From Rhizomys pruinosus (Eukaryota; Chordata; Mammalia; Rodentia; Spalacidae): DNA of 64,000 nucleotides. The notes under the pieces were generated by a model that saw only the letters and a list, made by a program, of their open reading frames with translations, ran no database searches and was not told where the DNA came from. The DNA lies in NCBI GenBank assembly GCA_009823505.1, contig VZQC01006256.1:356173-420172 (forward strand), read 5' to 3'. Shown here piece after piece: positions 1-9,659 of the stretch; position 1 is the stretch's first letter; the number at the start of each line of letters is the position of its first letter. The translations under genes were made by a program, and so were the position numbers.

Positions 1-227
1 AGGCAAAGCAGAAGCTAGTCGAAGATGAGTTTTTTTTTCCCCTAAGGTCAGAATTTGAGGTAACTAGTGCTTTTAGTGCCAACAGTTGAGGTTCTAGAGA
101 AAGAGAAAGCCACTGACAGCACTGACTCTTGAACACTTGAGGACGCTATGACAAGCTAGGAGAGCAGTGCTTGCACCTGAGTAACCCTGGCTATACAATC
201 TACTTACTTCAGGTGGGAAGTTTAGAT

Positions 228-281
228 TTATCTTATCTTATTTATTTATTTATTTATTTATTTAATTTATTTATTTATTTT
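228..281. repeat. (TTTA)n
   Basis: A tetranucleotide run forming the expanded tail of the adjacent antisense B1. Confidence 0.85.
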
Positions 282-416
282 TGAGATAGGGTCTCCCTAT
301 TGCCCCAGCTGTCCTGGAACTCACTCTGTAGACCAGGCTGGCCTTGAACTCACAGAGATCCCCCTGCTTCTGCCTCCGAGTGCTGGGATTAAAGGCATGC
401 GCCACCACACCTGTCT
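282..416 (-). mobile_element. B1 SINE
   Basis: An antisense B1 from the GAGATAGGG tail-side segment to GCCACCACACCTGTCT. Nearly complete. Confidence 0.9.
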
Positions 417-417
417 G

Positions 418-1270
418 TTTATTGTTTTTACTGGAAGGAATAACATAATAATGTTAGAGGAGCCCTTGTCTTTCCTTACCACACTGTTCTGTGACTTTTA
501 CAAGCAAAATCAAGTCCACACAAAGAGGAAACAAAATAAAATATTTAATATTTACTCCTTTGTTTTGCATCTTGAGTGAAACCAAATTATGAAGGGATCT
601 TGTAGGGGGTCTGAGTCCACAGCCGCAAGAGACAGAAAAGTAGTTCTCCTCTTTGCAGTACTGTTTTTGCATAGCAATGTGACTCCTGAACTTGGATCCC
701 AAGTATAACCTGATGACAAATGATCAATACTATCCAACAGCAGAGGAAGACACATTAGAAATACCTGTTTTCTCATGGTGATGGTTGAACTGAGTATAAC
801 AGCCACAAAATTAGCTAGGCTTGATCAGCAATATTTTGAAATAAATGTAAGCATTCTAGAAGAGGACATTCTCAATCTTATTTGGGGCTTTTAAGTAACA
901 AATTTGATGCAGAAGACAACAAAAGAATTCCCAAACTACATAAAAAAATCACTTAACAAGGAACACAGTATACTGGATTTTAATGGAGTATAATATAACT
1001 ATTACACTTGCTTTGTTGCAAAAGGATACTGTTTGGGAAATATTCAAAACAGGAAGGACCTTAAAAGTTTACTTACAAAACACCATCTGGTTAAACTGTC
1101 TTAAAAAGGTAATCATAAATGAGTTAGAAACTCACAACCAGACTTAAAACCCATTAAACAGCACAGAGTATGTACCAAAATCTGCCTAATCTGCTTGTTA
1201 TACTCAGACAATTGTAATGTAATAGATGGACAAATATTATTTCCTCATATTTATAGAACTATTCAAAGAC
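418..1270. other. Intron 3 unique sequence
   Basis: AT-rich DNA with no recognised repeat or gene. The minus strand has an 84-codon open frame (552-806) that I could not match to any family and take as chance. Confidence 0.6.
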
Positions 1271-1271
1271 A

Positions 1272-1433
1272 TTTTTTTATTATTTTGTTTGTTTGTTTGA
1301 GACAGGGTCCCCCTGTAGCCCCAGCCGGCCTGGAACTCACTATGTAGACCCAGATAGCCTTGAACTCAGAGAGGTCAGGCTGCCTCTACCTCCCCAGTGC
1401 TGGAATTAAAGGCATGTGCCACAATGCCCAGCT
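1272..1433 (-). mobile_element. B1 SINE
   Basis: An antisense B1 with a (GTTT)n tail, CAGGGTCCCCCTGTAGCCCC to ATGCCCAGCT. Complete but diverged. Confidence 0.9.
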
Positions 1434-1497
1434 CAACGACCTTTTTATCTTTATTATTTTTATAAGTATTTTTTAAATATTTTAAAAAAAGATTGGT

Positions 1498-1730
1498 GGG
1501 GCTGGAGAGATGGCCTAGCGGTTAAGAGTGTGGACTGCTCTCGCAGAGGACCGGGGTTCAATCCCCAACACCCACATGGCGGCTAAGAACTGTCTTTAAC
1601 TCCAGTTCAAGGGGAATCCCACACCCTCTTCTGACCTCCGCAGCATTGCACGACACGGGTTCACAAACCTGCATGCAGATAGTACATTGGTACACATACA
1701 AAATAAAAATTAAAAAAAAAAAAAAAAAAA
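1498..1730 (+). mobile_element. B2/B3 SINE, young, with target-site duplication
   Basis: A full-length element from GGGGCTGGAGAGATGGCCTA to an A-rich tail, with a tRNA-like box A and box B in the head. It is flanked by a 13-bp duplication (AAAAAAAGATTGG at 1484-1496, again ending at 1736). Confidence 0.93.
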
Positions 1731-1891
1731 GATTGGCATTCCAAGTGAGGCCTGAATTATTGAAGCATTCTCTTTATCAATTCTTGCCTTGCTTCCCATA
1801 CTATTGAATTTACTTCAGATAATATCTGTCCAGGGGAGTCAAACAATGCCGACCCACTGCTGAATGAAGGACTTGTTGCTCCAGTCCTTAC

Positions 1892-1994
1892 CTGTTGCTA
1901 TGTTTAGACTTTTCCCGGTCCTTCTCTTTGTCCTTCTTGTGCTCTTTATGCCGGTGTTCTCGATCTTTGTGTTTATCCTTGTGTTTATGAGAAT
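1892..1994 (-). CDS. Top1: Top1 coding exon 3
   Basis: On the minus strand, acceptor CTCTTATTGTTGCAG at 1995 onward precedes the exon, and donor GTAAGG begins at 1891. It completes Asp20 and encodes about 34 residues made almost wholly of Lys, His, Asp, Glu and Arg (beginning DSHKHKDKHKDREHRHKEHK), ending in a split Ser/Arg codon (AG). This is the disordered, highly charged N-terminal domain of topoisomerase I, which in the family carries nuclear localisation signals and protein-binding sites. As far as I recall it is identical to the human protein here, so the exon is under strong constraint. The next exon is outside the window. Confidence 0.95.
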
Positions 1995-1995
1995 C

Positions 1996-2329
1996 TGCAA
2001 CAATAAGAGGAGTCATGAGCACTCTTCTGCCTGCCTACCTTAACAACGTGCTTGAGCAGGATTCAAACGGCAAAGCGGCCCTAAAAGCACATCCCACTGG
2101 AAGGAAAGATTTCACAAAGGCAACCCAACACACTGCCTCAAATCTGAGGCCTGTGTTACTAACATGTGGGAGAACAAGGAAGTAGGACCAGTTTGAATGT
2201 GAATGGAAACAACCATAAATACCATTAACCCTAAGGGGTAAATCTACTAAAGATCATATGCTTATCACTAAAACCTTTCAAAAACCCAAAAATCTCCAGA
2301 TATATTTATTTTTACATAACTTTTTAAAT
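1996..2329. other. Intron 2 sequence next to exon 3
   Basis: Unique, moderately GC sequence upstream (in gene sense) of the exon 3 acceptor. No repeat is recognised. Confidence 0.6.
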
Positions 2330-2455
2330 TTTTCTTGGGGGGAAGACACACATGCTAACGTGTGTTGGTTCTCCCCTCTACGAGGCAGAACCTGGAGATC
2401 AAATGCAGGTCATCAAACGTCTTTACACACTGAGCTATCTGAACCTGAGAAGTTT
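2330..2455 (-). mobile_element. Old B2/B3-type SINE fragment
   Basis: Degraded antisense tRNA-SINE: ACCTGGAGATCAAATGCAGG and CACTGAGCTATCTGAACC correspond to the head region. Confidence 0.5.
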
Positions 2456-2756
2456 TAAATGAACTTTAATGAGGTACCATTTCTGTACAGTAAAATATAC
2501 ATATGAAGATACAATAGTAAAGACTTGCATCACAGTCTAATGCCCACTACGAACAAGATTTATTCTCTCCTATTGCACCTTTCTCAGTCAATCCCATCTT
2601 CTAGCCCTCAACCCAAAGCAGACACTAATCTGATACCACTATGGATTGGTCTAGATTTCTAAAATTCCCTAAGAATGAAATCATACAGGACATACTATTT
2701 TGGGTCTGCTCTTAGCATGTTTTTGACATTTACCTATGTTGCTAAATATATCTCAA

Positions 2757-2845
2757 CTGGTTCCTTTGTTTGTTGGCTGATGCTGGTGATCAAACCCAAA
2801 AACTTGTGAATGCTACTCTGCCATTGAGCTGCCCCTGTAGTTTCT
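2757..2845 (-). mobile_element. ID-like SINE
   Basis: An antisense ID pattern: CTGGTGATCAAACCCAAAAA and GCTACTCTGCCATTGAGCTG. It lies inside the L1. Confidence 0.6.
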
Positions 2846-3027
2846 ATTACACAGGATATGCTGCAATTTACTACTGACATGTTGGTGGACATTTGTTTCC
2901 AGGTACTGGTTATTATGACTAAGTCTGTCATGAAATTATATGCAAGTCATTCTATAAGCATATTTGACACTTCTTGGTAGGCACTTAGAATTGAAAGTGC
3001 CAACTCATATAAAAATGATGAACATTT

Positions 3028-3174
3028 AGCTGGGTGTAGTGGCCCATACCTTTAATCCCATCACTCAAAAGGCAGAGACAGGCAGATCTCTCTGAGATTG
3101 AGGCCAACCTGGTCTACATAGCAAGTTCCAAACCAGTTTGGGCTACAAGGAGACCCCCATCTCCAAAAACAATG
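3028..3174 (+). mobile_element. B1 SINE
   Basis: A sense B1 from GCTGGGTGTAGTGGCCCATA to CCCCCATCTCC, bracketed by ACATTTA repeats, inserted in the old L1. Confidence 0.85.
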
Positions 3175-3674
3175 GTACATTTAACTTTACAGGAAAGCTA
3201 ACTATATTCTCAAGTGTATATACATATATACTCATAAATAGTTAATTCACCAGATTTCTACTACTGCTGCAAATTCTCACCAACATCTAGGATTCTCAGT
3301 TTTAATTTTAGCTACTCTAACAAGTATAAAGCAGTATTTCATTGTGGTTATAATTCTTATTTTTATGAGGATTAAATGATGTTTAATGAAAAGTATCTAC
3401 GCTCACTAAGTATTGATATTTTTGGTTAAGTATCTGTTCAAATATTTCTCACACTGCAATTTTGTGTAAATCTTATGACTGAGTCAACAAGTTCTTTATA
3501 TATTTCTGGATTGCAAATTTTTTAGCCAGGTGTATTACAGTACTGTCATTATTTTTTATGAGCTATTGGCCTGCTATTTTGGAGAGAAACCCTCCTGCCT
3601 CAAAAAAAATCAGGTGTTGGGGCTACAAGAGTAAAATATCACACCTACACCATCTTTAATTTCTTTTTTCTTCC

Positions 3675-3840
3675 TTTTTTTTTTGGGGGGGGGTCTTTTT
3701 GAGACAGGTTCCCTGTAGCCCCAGCTGGCCTGGAACTCACTATATAGACCAGGCTGGCCTTTAACTCACAGAGATCCTCCTGCCTCTGCCTCTGCCTCCA
3801 CGAGTGCTAGTATTAAGGGTGTGTGCCACCAAGCCTGGCT
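3675..3840 (-). mobile_element. B1 SINE
   Basis: A complete antisense B1 with a T/G-rich tail, ending GTGTGCCACCAAGCCTGGCT. It carries an extra TGCCTC unit. Confidence 0.88.
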
Positions 3841-3857
3841 CCACTTTATAATTTCTT

Positions 3858-4010
3858 TCTTTTTTTTTTTTTCCCTCTTCTTGAGACAGGGTCTCCCTTT
3901 AGTCCCAGCTGGCCTGGACCTTGCTACGTAGACCAGGCTGGCCTTGAACTCAGAGATCTGCTTGCCTCTGCCTCCCGAGTGCTAGGATAAAAGGTACCAC
4001 CACGCCTGGC
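3858..4010 (-). mobile_element. B1 SINE with target-site duplication
   Basis: An antisense B1 flanked by ACTTTATAATTTCTT (3843-3857) and ATTTTATAATTTCTT (4012-4026). The duplication lies in the underlying L1/unique sequence. Confidence 0.9.
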
Positions 4011-4242
4011 CATTTTATAATTTCTTAAATATGTCTTTCAAAGAGCACAAGTTTTAAATTTTAGTAAGATTTATTTTTTTTTCTTTTGTGGTATTCATGT
4101 TTCCTATCCCAAAAGAGCTTTGTTTGCCAAAAGGTTGGGGTTTTTTGGCTCTCCTCCAGTAATCTTACAGAGGTAAGGGCCAGGGGTTTTTGTTTTGGTG
4201 TATGTTAATTGTGTAAAATAATGGGTTTCATTATCACATTGT

Positions 4243-4303
4243 CACCCCTCGCCCACTGCAGTACCATGCAAAAACTCTACCACTGAGCTACATCACCAGG
4301 CCT
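4243..4303 (-). mobile_element. ID SINE
   Basis: An antisense ID core: AAAACTCTACCACTGAGCTA followed by a CCAGGCC end. Confidence 0.6.
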
Positions 4304-4424
4304 CATTATAACATTTCATACATATATAAAAAAAGTATGACAATAACCCCTTTATTACCCACACTTACCCCCATTCCCACTGGTCTCCTTATTCCCTAAC
4401 AGTGCTCTTCTACTCACATCCTTT

Positions 4425-4720
4425 TAAGAATTTCACATGAGGGAAAACACATTTCTTTGTATCTCTGAATTTGGCTTATTTACTTAATGAATTTTCCTGC
4501 AAATGACATAATTTTGTTCTTAGTGGCTGAGTAAACATCATGTATATATACCATACTTTATTTATCTGTTCATCAATCCATGAGCACCTAGACTGACTCC
4601 AGGACTTGGCTATTGTGAATAGTACTGTGGTGACTGTGGCTGTACCGGTATCTCTACTGCTTGCTGCTCCTCATTTCTTAGGCTAGACCCCCAGTAGCCA
4701 TATCACCTCTCAGACCATAG
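4425..4720 (-). mobile_element. L1 ORF2/3'-end fragment
   Basis: Antisense L1 landmarks: ATTTTCCTGCAAATGACATA, TTATCTGTTCATCAATCCAT and TTGGCTATTGTGAATAGTAC. It is a second copy of the region already present at about 2880, so it is a separate insertion from the L1 around it. Confidence 0.75.
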
Positions 4721-4764
4721 TTTGTAGTTTTTTTGAAGTGTATATATTATGACTAATATTTTTA

Positions 4765-5010
4765 TTTTTTTTTTTCATTTTATTTATTTTCGTATGTGTA
4801 TGAATGTACTGTCTGCATGTAGGTTTGTGCACCCGTGTCGTGCAATGCTGCAGAAGTCAGAAGAGGGTGTCGGATTCCCCTGGAACTGGAGTTCTCCTGG
4901 AATTGGAGTTATAGACGGTTCTCAGCCGCCATGTGGGTGCTGGGGATTGAACCCAGGTACTCTGCAAGAGCAGTCGGTGCTCTTAACCGCCAGGCCATCT
5001 CTTCAGCCCC
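4765..5010 (-). mobile_element. B2/B3 SINE, young, with target-site duplication
   Basis: Full-length antisense copy. A perfect 16-bp duplication (ATGACTAATATTTTTA at 4749-4764 and 5011-5026) flanks it. Confidence 0.95.
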
Positions 5011-5026
5011 ATGACTAATATTTTTA

Positions 5027-5450
5027 AGATAGTCATTTCTCATCTGGATTACATTGGGCTTTTTACTGAAAGTCATAAAACTGAATAATCACAGGTCTGT
5101 ATCTGGATGCTCTGTTCTATGCTTATATAGCACACACTTTCTTGACTACTGTAGTTGACTAGAAATGAGTACCATAACTACTTTGTTTTTTGAACTATTT
5201 TGGCCATTCTGTCTTCTGCATTAACCAGTAGTTTTAGATATAGCTTGTCAATTTCTTTAAAAGAATAAAGGAGATGGGGGTACCTGCTAGGAGTTTGTAT
5301 TCCTAGGAAATTTGGAGGAAAAGTGACACCAAAAATAATATTGTCCCTTTTGATCCATGAACATGTTACACAGTTCTCTACTTGGTTGGTTAGTTTTGTT
5401 TTTAAATTTCAGTGTGTACTCAATTTATCCCCAGGGTTTAACTCAAAATA
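5027..5450 (-). mobile_element. Ancient L1 fragment
   Basis: Antisense L1 phrases such as AGCTTGTCAATTTCTTTAAA and GATCCATGAACATGTT continue collinearly from the fragment ending at 4155. Confidence 0.6.
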
Positions 5451-5458
5451 TATTTTGG

Positions 5459-5601
5459 GCTGGGCATGGTGGTGCACGCCTGTAATCCCAGCACTTGGGA
5501 GGCAGAGGCAGATGGATCTCTGTGAATTCAAAGTCAGCCTGGTCTACACAGCAAGTTCCAGGACAGCTGGGGCTACAGAAAGACCCTGTCTCAAAAAAGA
5601 C
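5459..5601 (+). mobile_element. B1 SINE
   Basis: A complete sense B1 followed by a degenerate (ATAC)n tail to about 5640. AAATATATTT on both sides is its likely duplication. Confidence 0.9.
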
Positions 5602-5650
5602 AAATACATATATACATACATACGTACGTATGTGTATATATAAATATATT
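5602..5650. repeat. Degenerate (ATAC/AT)n
   Basis: Tail of the B1, with the self-complementary stretch ACATACGTACGTATGT. Confidence 0.75.
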
Positions 5651-5742
5651 TCACAGGAATCATGTTACCCTAATGTTGACTATTAATCAGCTGTACATTT
5701 ACTCAACAGGTAAATGGTGGTTTTAAATTATATACAACAGAG

Positions 5743-5897
5743 GGGCTGGAAATATGGCTCAGTGGTTAAGAGGACTTGCTACTCTTCCAGAGGACCTGGG
5801 TTTGGTTCCCAGAACTCACATGATATCTCAGAACTGTCTGCTTATATATTGTGCACAAACATATACTCAGGCACACACATATACACATTAAATAAGT
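5743..5897 (+). mobile_element. Old B2/B3 SINE, internally deleted
   Basis: GGGGCTGGAAATATGGCTCA head and a CACACACATATACAC tail. The middle third is missing. Confidence 0.75.
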
Positions 5898-5923
5898 AAC
5901 TACATCCTTAAAAATATATATAC

Positions 5924-6045
5924 AAGCTGTCCGTGGTAGTGCATGCCTTTAAACCCAGCACTCAAAAAGGCAGCGGATCTCTGTGAATTCAAGGCCAGCT
6001 GGAGCTGACAGGGAGACCCTGTCTCAAAAAGAACCCCCCCCCCCA
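5924..6045 (+). mobile_element. B1 SINE
   Basis: GCTGTCCGTGGTAGTGCATG to CTGTCTCAAAAAGAA, with an internal deletion and a C-run after the tail. Confidence 0.85.
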
Positions 6046-6064
6046 AAAAAAAGAGACCAAAACT

Positions 6065-6065
<1 letters not shown>

Positions 6066-6099
<34 letters not shown>
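6066..6099. repeat. (CA)n
   Basis: About 16 dinucleotide units. Confidence 0.95.
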
Positions 6100-6102
<3 letters not shown>

Positions 6103-6279
6103 TGGAGTGGTATCTTGGGTATCTTGGTCAATAAAGTACCTGCTTTGTGCCTATATACCCAGCTCTGGAGAGGCAGAGACAAGCAGATCCCTGGAATACC
6201 CTGGCCAGTCATCCTAGCCAACTCAACAAGCTCCAGGTTCAGTAAGAGAGCCTATCTCAAAAAAACAAAACAGAGAGGC

Positions 6280-6474
6280 CCTGGAGAGATGACTTAGTGG
6301 TTAAGAGCAGCACTTGCTGCTCTTTTGGAGGACAGGAGTTCTGTTGGAAGAAACTGTCAGGCAGTTCACAATCCCCTGTAACTCCACTCCTGGGGCTACA
6401 ATACATTCTTCTGGCCTCCTCAGGCACACATTTGTGTGCTCTCTTCTTGTACATTCATGTTCTCTGTCTCTCTA

Positions 6475-6477
<3 letters not shown>
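6280..6477 (+). mobile_element. B2/B3-type SINE nested in B4
   Basis: GGCCCTGGAGAGATGACTTA head. The body is diverged, and it ends in the (CA)n tract. Confidence 0.7.
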
Positions 6478-6517
<40 letters not shown>

Positions 6518-6525
6518 CATACACT
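6478..6525. repeat. (CA)n
   Basis: About 17 CA units with one GC interruption, then a decayed end. Confidence 0.95.
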
Positions 6526-6600
6526 TTTTAAGTACAGTGGAGAGAAATTGAGGAAGACACCTGATGCTGGTCTCTGCCCGCCTCCTCTGACACATGCAGG

Positions 6601-6658
6601 CATGTAAATGTCAGTACACAACATGCATTCATGTAAATGTCAGTATACAACATGCCAC
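6601..6658. repeat. 29-bp tandem duplication
   Basis: Two head-to-tail units beginning CATGTAAATGTCAGTA differ at only a few bases (6601-6629, 6630-6658). Confidence 0.85.
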
Positions 6659-6824
6659 ATTAAGTCATAATACAAACTGGATCTTCTTTCCTGCTCTCTC
6701 CTTGTTCTGGTAGAAACCACACTGGCAGCACTCACAGCTCATGCAGTCAGGTCCTAAAGCCACATGAAGGAATCATCTTGGAAGTGGATCCTGCAGTGCA
6801 ATTAAGCCCTCATATGCAATCTTT

Positions 6825-6872
6825 TTCTTTTTTTTTTTTTTGGTCTTTTTGAGACAGGGTCTCCCTTTTAGA
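6825..6872 (-). mobile_element. B1 SINE, strongly 5'-truncated
   Basis: Only the tail and last ~25 nt of an antisense B1. An ATATGCAATCT duplication on both sides shows it inserted in this short form. Confidence 0.75.
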
Positions 6873-6975
6873 TGATATGCAATCTCTATGAAAGACCCTG
6901 ATTCTCAAATTCAGTCAGCCTCAGCCTCCCAAGAAGCTAGATTATAAGGTATGTGATACCATCCCCAGTTTAAGC
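6873..6975 (-). mobile_element. Old B1 fragment
   Basis: CAGCCTCCCAAGAAGCTAGATTAT-like sequence (shown in part) is the head-proximal part of a diverged antisense B1 or B4. Confidence 0.4.
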
Positions 6976-7019
6976 AACTAAATTTAAAGTGACTGGTTTC
7001 ATTGCAGTAAGATTATTAA

Positions 7020-7107
7020 TTCTAGCACTCCAGAGGCAAAGGCAGGCAATCTGTGGGATCAAGACCAGCCTGATCTACACAGTGAGATCCTGTCTCAAAA
7101 AACCCAA
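7020..7107 (+). mobile_element. B1 SINE, 5'-truncated, with target-site duplication
   Basis: Starts at TCTAGCACTCCAGAGGC, lacking the first ~30 nt. AAGATTATTAAT flanks both ends (7008-7019, 7108-7119). Confidence 0.9.
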
Positions 7108-7262
7108 AAGATTATTAATATGTAAGCAGTATGTATGTTCAATCCATTGCTGACTTGCAGCAAGAGGTGATATTTAATATATCTGAGCATCTACTCTATG
7201 CCAGCCCCTAAGAAAAGAATTTGCATGATTATGCTACAACCTTTAAGAAATTCTCATCATCT

Positions 7263-7440
7263 GGCCGGGTGTGGTGGTGCATGCCTTTAATCCTAGCACT
7301 TGGGAGGCAGAGGCAGGCAGATCTTTGTGAGTTCAAGGCCAGCCTGGTCTACACAGTGAGTTCCAGGACAGCTGGGGCTACAGGGAGACCCTGTCTCAAA
7401 AAGACAAAAAACAAAAACAAACAAAAAACCCCACAAACAA
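7263..7440 (+). mobile_element. B1 SINE, young
   Basis: A complete, low-divergence sense B1 with a long A/C-rich tail (AAACAAAAACAAACAAA). Confidence 0.93.
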
Positions 7441-7551
7441 ACAGATGTAGTACAATATTTTATAATAGAAAGCTGCTGGAAACACATGCTAACACAGAAA
7501 ATACAACTGGGGGTGGGGTGGATGGGGAAAATAAGGCAGAGGCCACAGGCC

Positions 7552-7650
7552 TATACCAAGAGCCTCTCAATAGACTGCTGAATGGACTGGATTTGCTGCT
7601 TTAGCTGAGAGCCTTCTTTGATGGTGACAGAACAAGCAATGACAGGCCTN
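7552..7650 (-). pseudogene. Possible 3' end of an unidentified coding retrocopy
   Basis: The minus strand holds an open frame of 32 codons ending in TAG at about 7554. It is rich in Gln, Ser and Ile and includes [20 protein letters not shown], which reads like a real C-terminal amphipathic helix. It starts right at a single N (7650) next to a 26-A run, so anything upstream is lost. I do not recognise the protein. It could be chance. Confidence 0.3.
7650..7650. other. Single N in the assembly
   Basis: An ambiguous base directly before a run of about 26 A, a probable join or unresolved homopolymer. Confidence 0.95.
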
Positions 7651-7676
<26 letters not shown>

Positions 7677-7681
<5 letters not shown>

Positions 7682-8098
7682 CAAAGAAATCCCAATACAA
7701 TGTAGAGAACTTTTGGCAATTGATAAGTGATGTTGCTGGTATAGGACTGTGGGATGAGATGGAAACAGGAATGGATCCTTGGTGAACCCAATGATGGACC
7801 CATATTAAAGAACATTTGAGGACATAAATCAGACTCTATAAGCCATATTGCATGTTCGTGCACATGTGTGTATGAGAGTACATTAAATTGGGTGAGGCCC
7901 CATGATGGGAGGTGGAGCTAGAGGGAATTTAAATACCATCAAACTATACTATATGAAAAAATCATAAAAATTCAATAAAATTTTGTTAATGATGTAAAAA
8001 AATAATAAATGCAGTTATTTTAGTGGTAAATTATGCATTTATGAACTTGAGTTTGTGTATGCATATTCCATCATTTTTAATTTTTTCACATAATGAAT
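7677..8098. other. Intron 2 unique sequence
   Basis: AT-rich, with AATAAA-like strings near 7972 and 8001. No feature is recognised. Confidence 0.5.
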
Positions 8099-8100
8099 CT

Positions 8101-8253
8101 TTTTTTTTTTGGTCTTTTTGAGACAGGGTCTCCCTGTAGCCCGAGCTGTCCTGGAACTCACTCTGTAGACCAGGCTGGCTTTGAACTCACAAAGATCTGC
8201 CTGCCTCTGCCTCCCAAGTGCTAGGATTAGAGGCGTGTGCCACCACGCCCAGC
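8101..8253 (-). mobile_element. B1 SINE
   Basis: A complete antisense B1, TTGGTCTTTTTGAGACAGGG to CACCACGCCCAGCT. Confidence 0.93.
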
Positions 8254-8291
8254 TTGAATCACTTTTATAAATTACTTTTAAGTATTTCCAA

Positions 8292-8425
8292 GCTGGCTGG
8301 GGTGATGGTACATGCCTGTAATCCCAGCACTTGGGAGGAAGAGGACAGCTTGATCTACAGAATGAGTTTGAGGCCAGCTGTGGCCACAGCAAGACCCTGT
8401 CTCAAAGAAAAAACAAACAAAAAGA
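8292..8425 (+). mobile_element. B1 SINE
   Basis: Sense B1 with a ~15-nt internal deletion after GGGAGGAAGAGG. The tail is AAAAAACAAACAAAAAG. Confidence 0.88.
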
Positions 8426-8630
8426 TCACCAAGCTTTAAAAAAATTGATTTTGACAAGTTCAAATAAATATGTCACTAAAAAGAACAAACAAAATCGTAG
8501 TGAAAGATGAACTGAGAGTGCCTTCCAAACATCAAACATTTAAAGAAACTAAATAATCTACTGACTATGATCTGCATTCAGGTAGGTAAATTTACAGGTT
8601 AAAAATCTCTAATAATACATACTGAAGTAT

Positions 8631-8985
8631 TTTTTTTTTTATTTTTATTATTTATTTTTGTATGTGTATGAATGTATTNNNNNNNNNNNNNNNNNNNNNN
8701 NNNNNNNNNNNNNNNNNNNNNNNNNNNNNNNNNNNNNNNNNNNNNNNNNNNNNNNNNNNNNNNNNNNNNNNNNNNNNNGTTGCATGCAGTCTCTGTGCAC
8801 CCGTGTCATTGCAATGCTGCGGAGGTCAAGAAGAACGGTCTCGGGATTCCCCGGAACTGGAACTGGAGTTACAGACGGTTCTTACGCGCCATGTGGGGTG
8901 CTGGGGATCGAACTGGTCCTCTGCAAGAGCCTTGGTCGTGTGCTCATTTAAAACCTGCTAGGGCTATTCTCCAAAGCTCCACCTA
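8631..8985 (-). mobile_element. B2/B3 SINE containing the assembly gap
   Basis: The TATGTGTATGAATGTA tail side precedes the N run and the B2/B3 body follows it, with many small indels in the post-gap part. Confidence 0.8.
8679..8778. other. Assembly gap (100 N)
   Basis: Exactly 100 N, the conventional length for a gap of unknown size. True distance across it is unknown. Confidence 0.99.
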
Positions 8986-9090
8986 AGGTAACGTAAGTAT
9001 TTCCAAGTAAAGGAGAACTGAGGATAGTTTAATTAAAGTTCGTGTGGTGGGGGGCCAGAGAGGAGACTTTATGAAGAATACGATACAATA

Positions 9091-9400
9091 GGGGGAGGAG
9101 ACGATGGGCGCGTAGGAACGAGTTGTTAAGGGTAGCGCGGTCTCTAAGAGGACCATGGGGTCGACCACAGCACAAAAAGGACGGAGCCGAAAAATAGAGT
9201 TCTTGAAAACCTCAATGATCCAGGAAGAAACACCAGTTCAGGGGAATCGAACACCCTCTTCTGACCTCCGCGGCATTTGCCGACACAAGTTTGTGCAGCC
9301 AACCTGGCATTGGCAGACAGTAATCTCATACCACTACCAGAAATAAATTAATAATAATAAAAATAACTTTTTAATTTAAAAATAAAATATAAAAAAAGAA
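9091..9400 (+). mobile_element. B2/B3 SINE, scrambled
   Basis: Recognisable by GGGGAATCGAACACCCTCTT and the CTTCTGACCTCCGCGGCATT segment. The head is distorted by scattered substitutions and indels not seen in neighbouring copies. Confidence 0.65.
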
Positions 9401-9529
9401 TACCTACAACAGTTTACTAACAAAAGTTATAGTTATTAGTTACTGGAGTTGGGTGATGGGTACATGGTGGTTCATCGCACTACTGTTATATGCTGTGTGT
9501 GAAATCTCAATAATAAAAATATTTCCCTA

Positions 9530-9632
9530 GTGGGGGCGTGGTGGGAACACAATTAATACCAGCACCTTGGGAGGCGCAGAGGGGCAGGTGGATCTCTCTG
9601 AGTTCAAGGTGAGCCTGTATACATATAGCAAA
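9530..9632 (+). mobile_element. B1 SINE, scrambled and 3'-shortened
   Basis: GGGGGCGTGGTGGGAACACA to GAGCCTGTATACATATAGC, then poly(A). Same error style as the copies around the gap. Confidence 0.65.
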
Positions 9633-9659
9633 AAAAAAAAAAAAAAAAAAATTAAAACT

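Larger units (their letters stand above)
1..1891 (-). other. Top1: Top1 intron 3, donor-proximal part
   Basis: Begins with GTAAGG at 1891 and runs off the left edge. It contains two antisense B1 copies and one B2/B3 insertion. The stretch 418-1270 is AT-rich unique sequence in which I recognise nothing. Confidence 0.85.
2456..4155 (-). mobile_element. Ancient L1 fragment, interrupted by four SINEs
   Basis: The plus strand shows, in order, landmarks of an antisense mammalian L1 3' region: AATGAAATCATACAGGACAT, a GTTGGTGGACATTTGTTTCC segment, TATAAAGCAGTATTTCATTG, AGTTCTTTATATATTTCTGG and TCTTTCAAAGAGCACAAGTT. The order is collinear across inserted ID (about 2757-2845) and B1 (3028-3174, 3675-3840, 3858-4010) copies, so this is one old element. 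Open frames are fully decayed. Confidence 0.75.
6100..6605 (+). mobile_element. B4 SINE split by a B2/B3-type insertion
   Basis: The left part (6100-6275) shows the B4/RSINE1 body ending CTCCAGGTTCAGTAAGAGAG. The B4 3' end (GAGAAATTGAGGAAGACACC) resumes at about 6540. Between them sits a separate tRNA-derived SINE with a (CA)n tail. Confidence 0.7.

Noticed and set aside
552..806. 84-codon minus-strand open frame in Top1 intron 3
   Set aside because: It contains a GYTWDPSSG phrase that looks protein-like, but I could not place it in any family, there are no splice sites or retrocopy marks, and the frame overlaps another of similar size.
8658..8986. Plus-strand frames of about 100 codons across the gap
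   Set aside because: They run through 100 N and an antisense B2/B3; no real coding content.
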